DNA of 64,000 nt from Nonomuraea indica. GTDB taxonomy: Bacteria > Actinomycetota > Actinomycetes > Streptosporangiales > Streptosporangiaceae. The stretch is from contig NZ_KZ559466.1 of the NCBI RefSeq assembly GCF_002850745.1, forward strand, positions 394,682-458,681. Direction: 5' to 3'. Within the stretch, counting starts at the first letter, position 1, and the number at the start of each line of letters is the position of its first letter. The position numbers and the translations under genes are program-made. Positions 56,487-64,000 of the stretch are shown piece by piece. The notes under the pieces were generated by a model. It did no database searches and had not been told where the DNA came from. It saw only the letters and a list, made by a program, of their open reading frames with translations.

Positions 56487-56526
56487 GGGGGGCGTGCCGG
56501 AGATGGGGTTCTCCGGCACGCCCCCC
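56487..56526 (+). terminator. Strong terminator after the MHYT gene
   Basis: GGGGGGCGTGCCGGAGA pairs perfectly with TCTCCGGCACGCCCCCC, loop TGGGGT: 17-bp stem, 42 bases after the stop. Confidence 0.85.
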
Positions 56527-56674
56527 GCTGCTTCGACCAGGTCCCGGGGTGCGGCTCGCGGCGCGTGGTGGGCCGCCGACTCTGCGCGGCGAGGACCGTA
56601 CCCCGTCGGACGAGGTCGTGGCGGTGACCCCGCGGGACAGAACGTACGGCCCTGCGCTTGCAAGCCGCTTTCAC

Positions 56675-57700
56675 TCAGCCGAAGAAGACCTCCGCCTCGG
56701 CGTAGCGGGAGGCGGGCACGGTCTTGAGCTCGGCGGTCGCCTCGTCGAGCCCGACGCGCACGATGTCGGTGCCGCGCAGCGCCACCATCGTGCCGAAGTC
56801 GCCCTCGTGCGCGGCGTCGATCGCCTGCAGGCCGAACCTGGTTGCCAGCACCCGGTCGTACGCGGTGGGCGTGCCGCCGCGCTGGATGTGGCCGAGCACG
56901 GTGGTGCGCGCCTCCTTGCCGGTGCGCTTCTCGATCTCCTTGGCCAGCATCTCGCCGATGCCGCCGAGCCGTACGTGGCCGAACGCGTCGAGCTCGCCCG
57001 CCTGGAGCGTCATCTGCCCCTCGACGGGGTGGGCGCCCTCGGCCACCACGATGATCGGCGAGTAACGGGTGCGGAAGCGCGACTCGACGTACTCGCAGAC
57101 GCGGTCGATGTCGAACGGCTTCTCGGGGATGAGGATGACGTTGGCCCCGCCCGCCATGCCGGCGTGCAGCGCGATCCACCCCGCGTGCCGGCCCATGACC
57201 TCGCAGATCAGCGCCCGGTGGTGGGACTCGGCGGTCGTGTGGAGCCGGTCGATCGCCTCGACGGCGATGTTGACGGCCGTGTCGAAGCCGAAGGTGTAGT
57301 CGGTGCCGGACAGGTCGTTGTCGATGGTCTTGGGCACGCCCACCACGTGGACGCCGCGGTCGTAGAGCTGCTTGGCGACGCCCAGGGTGTCCTCGCCGCC
57401 GATGGCGATCAGGGCGTCGACGCCGGTGGCGGCGAGGTTCTCCTTGATCCTGTCGACGCCGCCGTCGATCTTCATGGGGTTGGTGCGCGACGAGCCGAGG
57501 ACGGTCCCGCCGCGCGGGAGGATGCCCCGTACGGCCTGGATGTCCAGTGGCATGGTGTCGCCTTCCAGCGGCCCTCGCCAGCCGTCGCGGAAACCGACGA
57601 ACTCGTGGCCGTAGACGCCGACCCCCTTCCGCACGACAGCCCTGATCACGGCGTTGAGACCGGGGCAGTCGCCGCCCCCGGTCAGCACTCCAATACGCAT
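56675..57700 (-). CDS. 6-phosphofructokinase, probably pyrophosphate-dependent
   Basis: 341-residue PfkA-family enzyme. It has the N-terminal GVLTGGGDCPGLNAVIRA, catalytic PKTIDNDL and effector-side MGRHAGWIA. The phosphoryl-donor loop reads GGEDT, with Asp at the position (E. coli 104) where ATP enzymes have Gly. Asp there, with Lys at 124 (PKTIDND), is the PPi-dependent signature, as in Amycolatopsis. ATG 57700. Monocistronic. Confidence 0.92.
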   Translation of the reverse strand: MRIGVLTGGGDCPGLNAVIRAVVRKGVGVYGHEFVGFRDGWRGPLEGDTMPLDIQAVRGILPRGGTVLGSSRTNPMKIDGGVDRIKENLAATGVDALIAIGGEDTLGVAKQLYDRGVHVVGVPKTIDNDLSGTDYTFGFDTAVNIAVEAIDRLHTTAESHHRALICEVMGRHAGWIALHAGMAGGANVILIPEKPFDIDRVCEYVESRFRTRYSPIIVVAEGAHPVEGQMTLQAGELDAFGHVRLGGIGEMLAKEIEKRTGKEARTTVLGHIQRGGTPTAYDRVLATRFGLQAIDAAHEGDFGTMVALRGTDIVRVGLDEATAELKTVPASRYAEAEVFFG

Positions 57701-57814
57701 GACGGGTTCCTCCCGATGAGCTTCAGGACCAGAATCGCATTGTGCCCGCCCGTCTGGCGAGTGGTCTAGACCAAGACGTGAAGCGATGATCGCCAACCTC
57801 GTACGGGGGCCGCC

Positions 57815-59368
57815 TCACGACGGCTCGCCGGGAGGCCGACCCGCGGCTGGGGAGGCAGGGCGCGACGGGCCGGGGCGCGCGGCGGGGCCCTCGGCGAAGC
57901 GGGTCAGCAGGTTGCGGGTGGCCCTCCGGGTGAAGGCGGCGGCGGCCCCGGTCACGCCGTGACGGCACCGCCGGCCGCGCATGCCGCACACCCAGCGCGT
58001 CGTCCCCGCGGCGAACACCCCTGCCCCGCTGGGCGCGGTGTAGTACGTGGTGGTGCCCTCGGTGGCCCGGCCGGCGCAGTCCACGGGCGAACGGGCCAGC
58101 ACCTGGACGCCCGCCGGCGACCGCGGCGAGACCCGGTCGGTCTCCACGCCCGCCAGCCCCGGGAAGCGCCTGCCGCGCGTGCCCTCGAAGATCCAGTGGC
58201 CGGGCCTGCCCACCACGTAGGCGCCCTCGGCCGGATAGCAGTCGAACCCCTGCCCGACCAGCGCGCTCTCCGGCTCCGACGCCTGCCAGGGCAGGCACCG
58301 GCTCTCCTTGTCACACATGATCATCCGACCGTGCAGGGCGATCCGCCAGAAGACGGCGCCTGCGCCGAGGAAGGCCAGGTTCACGCCCCGGTCGCGGGCG
58401 CGGGTCAGCGCCGCCCGCATGCCGGGCGAGTAGTACTCGTCGTGCCCCAGGGACACGACGGCGCGGGCCCCGTCCAGGGCGCCCGGCCGCAGATCGAGGC
58501 TCGTCAGGTACGCCAGCGGCACGCCGCTGCGCTCGGCCACCGCGATGGCGTCACGTTCGAAGGCCAGGAAGTGCCGGGCGCCCGTCCCGTCGTACGGCCG
58601 GTCGAAGGTGATCTTGCGCGACCGGCCGGCAAACCCGCCGGGGCCCTGGTAGAGGCTGCGCCCGCCCCATCCGTTGTACGCCTGCCAGGTGGTGACGGCG
58701 TTGACCAGCACCACGCGGCCACGGGTCGAGGCCGAGCGGACGGTGACGGGGACGTACCGCTGGGCCCCCGTCGAGGCGTCCAGCCGCACCAGGTAGGCGC
58801 CCTCGGGCCAGCCGGTGGTGTCGACCGTGACGGAGGGCCTCCAGTGAGCGGCGGTCACCATGTCCTCGACCACCAGCGCGGGCGGCTGCCGCACTCCGGG
58901 CAGGGGGCCGGAGCGCCACACCGGCGTGGGGCGCGCCCCCATGCGGAAGGCGCGCGCGGTGAACGCGGGCGCGGTCGTGGAGACCAGCAGCCGGAACCGC
59001 TCGCCCGGCAGCACGCTGACCCGGTCGGCGTACCCCTCGATCTCGTGCTCGGCGCCCCGGCGGGTGATGCGCCACGACGCCCGCTCCCGCGCTCCCGCCG
59101 CACGAGCCGCGCCCACGGCGACGGCTCCGGTCGCGCGGCCCGCCTTGGCGACGGCTCCGGTCGCGCGGCCCGCCTTGGCGGCGGCTCGCGTCGCGCGGCC
59201 CGCCTCGGCGGCGGCTCGCGTCGCGCGGCCCGGCTCGGCGGGGGCGCCCGCGGCGGGAGCGGCCGTACGGGGCCCGGCCGCCTCGCCGGGTCGGGCGTCG
59301 GGTGCGGCGGCGCCGCAGCCGAGGGCGAGCAGGGCGAGGGCGGCGATGGGCTTGCGCACGGGCCCCAT
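57815..59368 (-). CDS. Exported N,N-dimethylformamidase large-subunit-like protein
   Basis: 517 residues. The N-terminus (RKPIAALALLALGCGAAAP) looks like a lipoprotein signal with Cys18. A low-complexity Ala/Gly/Arg linker (about residues 43-82) is coded by four 30-bp repeats. The body resembles the C-terminal domain of the DMFase beta subunit (VNAVTTWQAYNGWGG, LGHDEYYSPGMRAAL, LAFLGAGAVFWRI). Known DMFases need an iron centre and a small subunit; no small-subunit gene is here, so activity is unknown. Confidence 0.7.
   Translation of the reverse strand: MGPVRKPIAALALLALGCGAAAPDARPGEAAGPRTAAPAAGAPAEPGRATRAAAEAGRATRAAAKAGRATGAVAKAGRATGAVAVGAARAAGARERASWRITRRGAEHEIEGYADRVSVLPGERFRLLVSTTAPAFTARAFRMGARPTPVWRSGPLPGVRQPPALVVEDMVTAAHWRPSVTVDTTGWPEGAYLVRLDASTGAQRYVPVTVRSASTRGRVVLVNAVTTWQAYNGWGGRSLYQGPGGFAGRSRKITFDRPYDGTGARHFLAFERDAIAVAERSGVPLAYLTSLDLRPGALDGARAVVSLGHDEYYSPGMRAALTRARDRGVNLAFLGAGAVFWRIALHGRMIMCDKESRCLPWQASEPESALVGQGFDCYPAEGAYVVGRPGHWIFEGTRGRRFPGLAGVETDRVSPRSPAGVQVLARSPVDCAGRATEGTTTYYTAPSGAGVFAAGTTRWVCGMRGRRCRHGVTGAAAAFTRRATRNLLTRFAEGPAARPGPSRPASPAAGRPPGEPS
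59121..59240 (-). repeat. Four in-frame 30-bp repeats in the lipoprotein linker
   Basis: Two identical units (59121-59150, 59151-59180, GTCGCGCGGCCCGCCTTGGCG core) and two near-identical units (59181-59210, 59211-59240). They encode ten-residue repeats such as AKAGRATGAV. The reading frame is preserved, so copy number can change linker length. Confidence 0.85.
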
Positions 59369-59440
59369 CGAAGACGACCGCGCCCGCCCGGCACACCGGC
59401 TTGGCCGACACCTGACGCGCCCCTTACCCGCCCTTACCGG

Positions 59441-59600
59441 ACCACGACCGCGCCGCACCACGACCGCGCCGCACCACGACCGCGCCCGCAGCACCGCGCC
59501 GCACCGCACACGCCGCACCGCACACGCCGCACCGCACACGCCGCACCGCGCCGCGCCGCACACGCCGCACCGCGCCGCACACGCCGTACCCGCCGCACCG
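59441..59600. repeat. GC-rich tandem repeats upstream of the lipoprotein gene
   Basis: ACCACGACCGCGCCGC repeats at 59441 and 59457 (16-base period). A 14-base CACACGCCGCACCG unit then repeats several times to about 59590. They fill the spacer between the lactonase stop (59646) and the lipoprotein start (59368), including its promoter region. Confidence 0.75.
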
Positions 59601-59645
59601 GGAGAGGCGCTGCCCGGCTCCCACCCGGCCGGGCCTGCCGCCCGG

Positions 59646-60551
59646 CTACCGGATGAGGACGCAGGCCGGGCTCTCCACCTCGTAGGCCTGCCCGGTCGGG
59701 GCCGGCACCCCCGCCTCCAGCGCGAACACGGCGACCGTCCCGGAGTACTGGTTCGCCACGTACAGGCGCCCGCCGCCGATCGCGAAGTGACGCGGCCACC
59801 GGCCGCCCGAGGGGACCTCGGCCACGTGCGTGAGGTCGTCCGCCCGCAGCACCGAGACGGTGTCGGGCCCCCGGTTGCCCACGTACAGCAGCCCGTCCGC
59901 GAGGTCGAGGTGGGAGGGCTGGTTGGGGCGCGCGATCCGCGAGGCGGGAGCCGCGGCGGTGCGGCCGTCACCCTCCAGGACGTGCACGTGGCCGTCCAGC
60001 TCGCCCACCACGTACAGGCGCGGGCCGTCGACGACCATGTGGCGCGGCCCGGTGCCCGGCGGCAGCGTGATCGGTTCGAGCGGTGTGCCGTCGAGCACGT
60101 AGCGGCGGATCTCGTCGGTGCCGAGGTCGGTCACGTGCAGCACGTCCTCGTGGAAGACGGCCTGGTGCGCGTGCGAGCACTCCTGGCGGTCGGCGACCGG
60201 CCCCGTCCCCTGGTGGCGCAGCACGATCGGCTCGCCGGCGAACGCCCCCCGCGGGTCGAGGCGGTGGATGCTCGCCGTGCCGTCGCCGTAGTTGGCCACG
60301 GCGAGCAGCTCACCCGACGGGTGCACGGCCACGTGGCAGGGGCTGTGGCCCTCACTGGAGCGCTCGGCGAGCGGCCGCAGCCCGTCATCGGCGATGGACA
60401 GCGCCGTGAGCCAGCCGCGGGCCAGCTCCCCTACGGCGTACAGCACCGGGAGCGAGGGGTGGGCGGCCAGGAACGACGGGGAGGCGAGCCGGGTCAGCCC
60501 GCCGCCGGGTGTGACGATGCCCGGGCCGTACCCGCCGATGTAGAGGTTCAC
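59646..60551 (-). CDS. Lactonase-family beta-propeller protein (Pgl/YbhE type)
   Basis: 301-residue seven-bladed propeller of the 6-phosphogluconolactonase/YbhE family. Typical blades: HVAVHPSGELLAVANYGDGTASI, HQAVFHEDVLHVTDLGTDEI, GPRHMVVDGPRLYVVGEL, WPRHFAIGGGRLYVANQ. It would hydrolyse 6-phosphogluconolactone, though family members vary. GTG start 60551. Divergent from the MarR-GNAT gene with only 31 bases between. Confidence 0.82.
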   Translation of the reverse strand: MNLYIGGYGPGIVTPGGGLTRLASPSFLAAHPSLPVLYAVGELARGWLTALSIADDGLRPLAERSSEGHSPCHVAVHPSGELLAVANYGDGTASIHRLDPRGAFAGEPIVLRHQGTGPVADRQECSHAHQAVFHEDVLHVTDLGTDEIRRYVLDGTPLEPITLPPGTGPRHMVVDGPRLYVVGELDGHVHVLEGDGRTAAAPASRIARPNQPSHLDLADGLLYVGNRGPDTVSVLRADDLTHVAEVPSGGRWPRHFAIGGGRLYVANQYSGTVAVFALEAGVPAPTGQAYEVESPACVLIR

Positions 60552-60580
60552 AGCATCGGTCCTCTCATGGTTGACTTAAG

Positions 60581-60594
60581 CAATGAATTCATTG
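60581..60594. promoter_or_regulatory. Palindrome spanning the MarR-GNAT start codon
   Basis: CAATGAATTCATTG is a perfect 14-base palindrome containing the ATG at 60583. It sits in the AT-rich 31-base spacer between divergent genes, flanked by TTGACTTAAG and ACCAAAGCAA. A bound regulator could block both genes. Confidence 0.6.
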
Positions 60595-61494
60595 ACCAAA
60601 GCAAGGGTCTCTGAGATCAGAGCGTTCAACCGGTTCTATACGAAGGTCATCGGGGTTCTCCAGGCAGGCATGCACGACTCGCCCTACTCGTTGACGGAGG
60701 CGCGGGTGCTGTTCGAGCTGGCGCACGCCGAGCCGATGGAGACGGGCGAGCTGCGCGGCCTGCTCGACCTGGACGCGGGCTACCTCAGCAGGATCCTCAC
60801 CCGCTTCGAGGCCGACGGCCTCATCGTCCGCGAGCGCTCGGCCACCGACGCGCGCAAGCAGGTGGTACGGCTCAGCGAGGCGGGCGTGCGGGTGTTCCAG
60901 GCGCTGGACGCCCGTTCGGCCGAGCAGGTCGAGCAGCTGCTCGCCGGGCTGAGCGAGGGCGGGCAGGAGCGGCTGGTGGCCGGGATGGCCGCCGTCAGGC
61001 AGGCGCTGGGCGAGCCCGGACGGCCGGAGCCGTACGTGATCCGGGCGCCGCGCACCGGCGACCTCGCCTGGGTCGCCTACCGGCACGCCGAGCTCTACCA
61101 CCGTGACTACGGCTGGGGCACGGAGTTCGAGCAGCTCGTGTGCCGGATCGTGGGCGGGCTGGACCTGTCGCGCGACCGGGGCTGGATCGCCGAGGCCGGC
61201 GGCGAGCGGGTCGGCAGCGTGTTCTGCGAGCACGGCGACGGCGTCACGGCGAAGCTGCGGCTGCTGCTGGTCGAGCCGTCCGCCCGAGGGCTGGGTCTGG
61301 GACGGCGTCTCGTCGAGGAGTGCGTGCGCCACGCGAAGGACGCCGGCCACCGGCGGATCACGTTGTGGACCCGCGACTGCCTGGTGAGCGCGCGGCGCAT
61401 CTACGCGGGCGCCGGGTTCGTGCTGGAGTCCGCCGAGCAGGGCACGGAGAACGGGATCGAGGTCGTCGACGAGATGTGGACGCTCGACCTGTGA
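60583..61494 (+). CDS. MarR-GNAT fusion regulator/acetyltransferase
   Basis: 303 residues. An N-terminal MarR winged HTH (about 20-140; YSLTEARVLFELAHA, LDAGYLSRILTRFEADGLIVRERSATDARKQVV) is joined to a C-terminal GNAT domain (about 150-303) with acetyl-CoA loop ARGLGLGRRLVEECV and YAGAGFVLE. Such fusions are known but poorly understood. It probably controls the divergent lactonase gene and itself through the palindrome at its start codon. Confidence 0.92.
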   Translation: MNSLTKARVSEIRAFNRFYTKVIGVLQAGMHDSPYSLTEARVLFELAHAEPMETGELRGLLDLDAGYLSRILTRFEADGLIVRERSATDARKQVVRLSEAGVRVFQALDARSAEQVEQLLAGLSEGGQERLVAGMAAVRQALGEPGRPEPYVIRAPRTGDLAWVAYRHAELYHRDYGWGTEFEQLVCRIVGGLDLSRDRGWIAEAGGERVGSVFCEHGDGVTAKLRLLLVEPSARGLGLGRRLVEECVRHAKDAGHRRITLWTRDCLVSARRIYAGAGFVLESAEQGTENGIEVVDEMWTLDL

Positions 61495-61522
61495 CGGCCG
61501 GGGTCCCCCGAGCCCGGAGCGG

Positions 61523-62557
61523 TCATGGGCGGAAGGGGCCCGCGACCTCGAAGGTGTGGCCGCCGGAGGGGTCTGCGGCCGTGCCGAGCTGCGAGGAGAA
61601 GTAGAGCCGGCCGCCGTCGGGCGAGAACGCCGGGCCCTTGAGCGCCGACCGGTCATGACCGTCGAGGGCGAGGAAGGGCGTGATCGTGCGGTCGGGGGTG
61701 ATGACGTCGATCCGCATCGCGTCCCTGGCCACGTACAGATCGCCGGACGGGCTCGCGGTGACCGCGCGCACGCCGTCGCAGACCCGTTCGAGCGCGGAGG
61801 TCTGCGCGTCGTAGGCCCACAGTCCATTGTCGCCCTTGGTGGTGAAGTAGCAGACGCCGCCGGCGTAGTGGCAGCCCTCGCCGCCGTCGAAGTGGCGGGC
61901 GTCCTCGACCTGGTGGCGGGTCGCGTGCAGCAGCGCGGCGGGCGAGGGCACCGGGCGCCAGCGGCCGGACTCGCACAGCACCTCCAGCACGCCCTCGGTC
62001 AGGTCGCCCCAGTCGCCGGGCCGGAACCGGTAGAAGCAGCCGTCCGCCTCGCCCTCGGTCAGGTAGACCACCTGCCGGTCGGGGTCGCAGGCGGCCGCCT
62101 CGTGCCGGAAGCGTCCCATGGCCAGGCGCGGGCGCGCGGCCCGCTCGCCGTACGGGTCGCACTCGAAGACGCGCCCGCGGTGGCCCAGCTCGCACGACAG
62201 CCAGGTGTGCCACGGCGTGGCGCCGCCCGCGCGGTTGAGGTCGGTGCCGGACAGGATGCGGTAGGCGTCGGCCACCGAGCCGTCGGCGCCGAACCGGATC
62301 GCGGACGCGCCGCCGAGCAGCGGCAGCTCGGAGTTGGACACGTAGATCCAGCCGGCGCCGTCGGGGAAGCACGCGCCCCCGTCGGGCGCGGCATGCCAGG
62401 TCAGCCCGGCCACCTTGTGGCCCGAGCGCGCCACCACCCGGCCGGTGAAGCCCGCCGGCAGGGCCAGGCCACCGGGGCCGGCAGGCTCCAGCGGGCCGTA
62501 CGGGCCCACCGCCTGCCGCCGCAGCGGCCCCGCGCGGAGGAGAGTCTTGTGGGACAT
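61523..62557 (-). CDS. PhoX-like (DUF839) beta-propeller protein
   Basis: 344-residue protein with PhoX/DUF839 features: GWIYVSNSELP, GGATPWHTWLSCE, CDPYGE, RFRHEAAACDPDRQVVYLTEGEADGCFYRF. PhoX enzymes are Ca/Fe alkaline phosphatases exported by Tat. Here the ATG 62557 N-terminus (MSHKTLLRAGPLRRQAV) has no Tat signal and the protein is short, so a cytosolic role or a non-phosphatase function is possible. Confidence 0.75.
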   Translation of the reverse strand: MSHKTLLRAGPLRRQAVGPYGPLEPAGPGGLALPAGFTGRVVARSGHKVAGLTWHAAPDGGACFPDGAGWIYVSNSELPLLGGASAIRFGADGSVADAYRILSGTDLNRAGGATPWHTWLSCELGHRGRVFECDPYGERAARPRLAMGRFRHEAAACDPDRQVVYLTEGEADGCFYRFRPGDWGDLTEGVLEVLCESGRWRPVPSPAALLHATRHQVEDARHFDGGEGCHYAGGVCYFTTKGDNGLWAYDAQTSALERVCDGVRAVTASPSGDLYVARDAMRIDVITPDRTITPFLALDGHDRSALKGPAFSPDGGRLYFSSQLGTAADPSGGHTFEVAGPFRP

Positions 62558-62734
62558 GTCAGGCGCCTCCCTCTGGTGCCACGCTAGTCGACAGCACCGA
62601 CGTGAATGGGAGGGATCCGGGACGTCGAACACTGCGCGAACCCGGGCCCACCAGTCCTCCGCAATCCCCCATCAGGCGACACTTCCCCCTGCCCGCCCGG
62701 TCACGCGTCCCGTCGCCGAGGTCCGGGCACGCGA

Positions 62735-62765
62735 GAGCCCGGGGCCGTCACGGGCTCCCGGGCTC
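62735..62765 (-). terminator. Terminator after dps
   Basis: GAGCCCGGG (62735-62743) pairs perfectly with CCCGGGCTC (62757-62765). It lies 9 bases beyond the dps stop in the dps direction. The rest of 62558-62734 shows no gene. Confidence 0.6.
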
Positions 62766-62773
62766 GGGCGAGG

Positions 62774-63241
62774 TCAGCGCTGGGCCTGGAACATCCAGCG
62801 CTCCTTGTCGATGTCCTGGGCGATCCGGATGAACAAGTCCTGCGTGGACTTGTCCGGCTCGTCCGTGGCCTCGATCCGTTCGCGCATCCGCCGTCCGACG
62901 CCCTCGAGGATGTCGGTCATCGTCGCGACCACCTTGCCGTCCTCGATCCACCCGCTCTCCGGCTGGGAGATCTTGGTGGAGCGGCCGAGCGTGGCGGAGC
63001 GGCCGTCGGGGTTGATGCCGAGCGCGGCCGCCCGTTCGGCGACGGTGTCGGCGTGCTCGCGGGCGAGCGCGACCAGCTCGTCCAGCTGGAGGTGGATCGG
63101 CCGGAAGTTGTGGCCGACGATGTTCCAGTGCATCTGCTTCGCGACCAGCGACAGATCGACGAGATCGACCAGGGCGCCCTGCAGGGCCTCGGCGACCGTG
63201 TTCTTCGCGTCGCCCGAGAGCGGACCGGTGATCGTAGCCAT
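62774..63241 (-). CDS. dps: Dps-family ferroxidase / DNA-protection protein
   Basis: 155-residue ferritin-like dodecamer subunit. The inter-subunit ferroxidase ligands are in KQMHWNIVGHNFRPIHLQLDELV (His, His, Asp, Glu) near residues 36-60. It stores iron and shields DNA from peroxide. Start ATG 63241. Divergent from a MerR gene that may control it. Confidence 0.94.
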   Translation of the reverse strand: MATITGPLSGDAKNTVAEALQGALVDLVDLSLVAKQMHWNIVGHNFRPIHLQLDELVALAREHADTVAERAAALGINPDGRSATLGRSTKISQPESGWIEDGKVVATMTDILEGVGRRMRERIEATDEPDKSTQDLFIRIAQDIDKERWMFQAQR

Positions 63242-63309
63242 GGTGTTTTCCTCCCCGTTGTCCTACGTCTCATCTCTTATGAGCGAAAACGTATGGTTTA
63301 ATCCTCCAT

Positions 63310-63334
63310 TGACACTGCAATAGTGACAGTGTCA
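63310..63334. promoter_or_regulatory. MerR-type operator
   Basis: TGACACTG-N9-CAGTGTCA, perfect 8-bp arms, in the AT-rich dps/merR spacer 10 bases before the merR ATG. TTGACA (63309-63314) inside it could be a -35 element. Autoregulation is the simplest reading. Confidence 0.6.
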
Positions 63335-63344
63335 TTGTGAGGGT

Positions 63345-64000
63345 ATGAACGAGACCTGGACCATCGGCGAGCTGGCCGAGCACGCGGCCGGTCTGCTGCG
63401 CGACGGGCAGCGCGGCAACGGCCGGGTGCGCGAGGTGCCGGGCGAGCGGCTGATCCGGTGGTACACGACGATCGGCCTGGTCGACCCGCCGCTGTCCAGG
63501 CGCGGCAGGATCGCCCGCTACGGCAGGCGGCACCTGCTCCAGCTCGTGGCGGTCAAGCGGCTGCAGGCGGCGGGCCGCTCGATCGCCGACATCCAGGCGG
63601 CCCTCGCGGGTGCCACCGACGCGATGCTGGAGGCGTTCGCCGAGACGCCCGACGGTCCCGGTGGCGGCGGGTCCGGCCGCGACGGGTCCGGCCGCGAAAC
63701 TTCCGGTGGCGGCGCTTCCCGTGGCGGCGCTTCCGGTCGCCACGATTCCGGTCGCGACGCCGGGAGCCGCGAGACCGCGGGCTGCGGTGACGGTGACGCG
63801 GCACGGGAGCGGGCACGCTTCTGGGCGCGCGCTCCGCTCGACCGCCTCGCCGACGCGGACCGTACGGCATCAGACCGTCCGGTGCAGGACCGCGCGGCAG
63901 TAGACGGTCCGGTGCAGGACGGCGCGGCAGGAGAGCGCGTGGCGCGAGACCGTGCGACGGGTGCGACCGCGACGGCGGGGGGGGGGCCCGCCCCCCGGGG
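63345..64000 (+). CDS. MerR-family regulator, 3'-truncated by the window end
   Basis: Starts at ATG 63345 after GTGAGGG. The first 90 residues are a MerR HTH (WTIGELAEHAAGL, ERLIRWYTTIGLVDPPLSRRGRIARYGRRHLLQLVAVKRLQAAG). The wing has an insertion (RDGQRGNGRVREVPG) common in actinobacterial members. From about residue 105 it becomes Gly/Ser/Arg/Asp low complexity (SGRDGSGRE, GGGASRGGAS) and reaches base 64000 without a stop. The true C-terminus is not visible. Confidence 0.75.
   Translation, partial: MNETWTIGELAEHAAGLLRDGQRGNGRVREVPGERLIRWYTTIGLVDPPLSRRGRIARYGRRHLLQLVAVKRLQAAGRSIADIQAALAGATDAMLEAFAETPDGPGGGGSGRDGSGRETSGGGASRGGASGRHDSGRDAGSRETAGCGDGDAARERARFWARAPLDRLADADRTASDRPVQDRAAVDGPVQDGAAGERVARDRATGATATAGGGPAPR
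63977..64000. other. Homopolymer-rich right end
   Basis: A run of ten G (63977-63986) followed by CCCG, CCCCCC and GGGG ends the window, inside the merR frame. This looks like a low-complexity sequencing or assembly boundary, so the reading frame there is unreliable. Confidence 0.5.

Overview
This window is chromosomal DNA from a very GC-rich, mycelial-type actinobacterium. The evidence is a BldD regulator next to a pyr operon, a PASTA-domain Ser/Thr kinase, an Rv2175c-type regulator, DUF3040 and SAV_6107-type HEPN proteins, frequent GTG starts, and many ATGA/GTGA gene overlaps. The family (perhaps Streptosporangiaceae, e.g. Nonomuraea-like) is an inference from gene order and not proven. I see no rRNA, tRNA, prophage, insertion sequence or CRISPR array.

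Layout. 1-9.9 kb: complete pyrimidine operon pyrR-pyrB-pyrC-carA-carB-pyrK-pyrD-pyrF on the minus strand, with a PyrR-binding RNA loop in the leader. 10-15 kb: DUF3040 protein, arginine deiminase, carbamate kinase, amino-acid permease and a tandem universal stress protein, inserted between pyrR and bldD. 15.7-18.2 kb: repeat-rich spacer, HEPN protein, two LexA-like boxes, Nudix hydrolase. 18.4-27.4 kb: ferredoxin/P450 pair with divergent TetR, a GT-C-like membrane protein, LysR/RidA, aldo-keto reductase, L,D-transpeptidase, YbaK-type deacylase, GNAT. 27.5-36.7 kb: metF, polyprenyl synthase, thiE, Rv2175c-like protein, FAD reductase, a TPP riboswitch with thiO-thiS-thiG, and a PknL-like PASTA kinase. 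36.7-44.8 kb: a minus-strand purine/allantoin degradation cluster (OHCU decarboxylase, HIU hydrolase, uricase, two of three xanthine dehydrogenase subunits, an 8-oxoguanine-type deaminase, glycerate kinase, allantoinase, allantoicase). 44.9-57.7 kb: endonuclease IV, an ECF41 sigma factor with divergent FAD oxidase, LytTR regulator, sulfite-oxidase-like enzyme, DAHP synthase with a Trp/Phe/Tyr leader peptide and attenuator, a DUF3817-DyP peroxidase operon behind twin operators, thiI-marR, an MHYT sensor and a probable PPi-type phosphofructokinase. 57.8-64 kb: DMFase-like lipoprotein, lactonase-like propeller, MarR-GNAT fusion, PhoX-like protein, Dps, and a MerR gene that runs off the right end.

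Links between genes. Carbamoyl phosphate connects carAB/pyrB with carbamate kinase. The purine cluster would take urate to ureidoglycolate, with glycerate kinase closing the glyoxylate branch. Three thiamine loci (thiE, thiOSG, thiI) are scattered. The best regulatory signals are the aromatic attenuator before the DAHP synthase gene, the matched pair of TGTCACA-N16-GGTC promoters around the ECF41 gene, and paired CTTCAG-N5-CTGAAG operators before the DyP operon. A second theme is short GC-rich tandem repeats (9-46 bp units) that cluster at gene 3' ends and in protein linkers.
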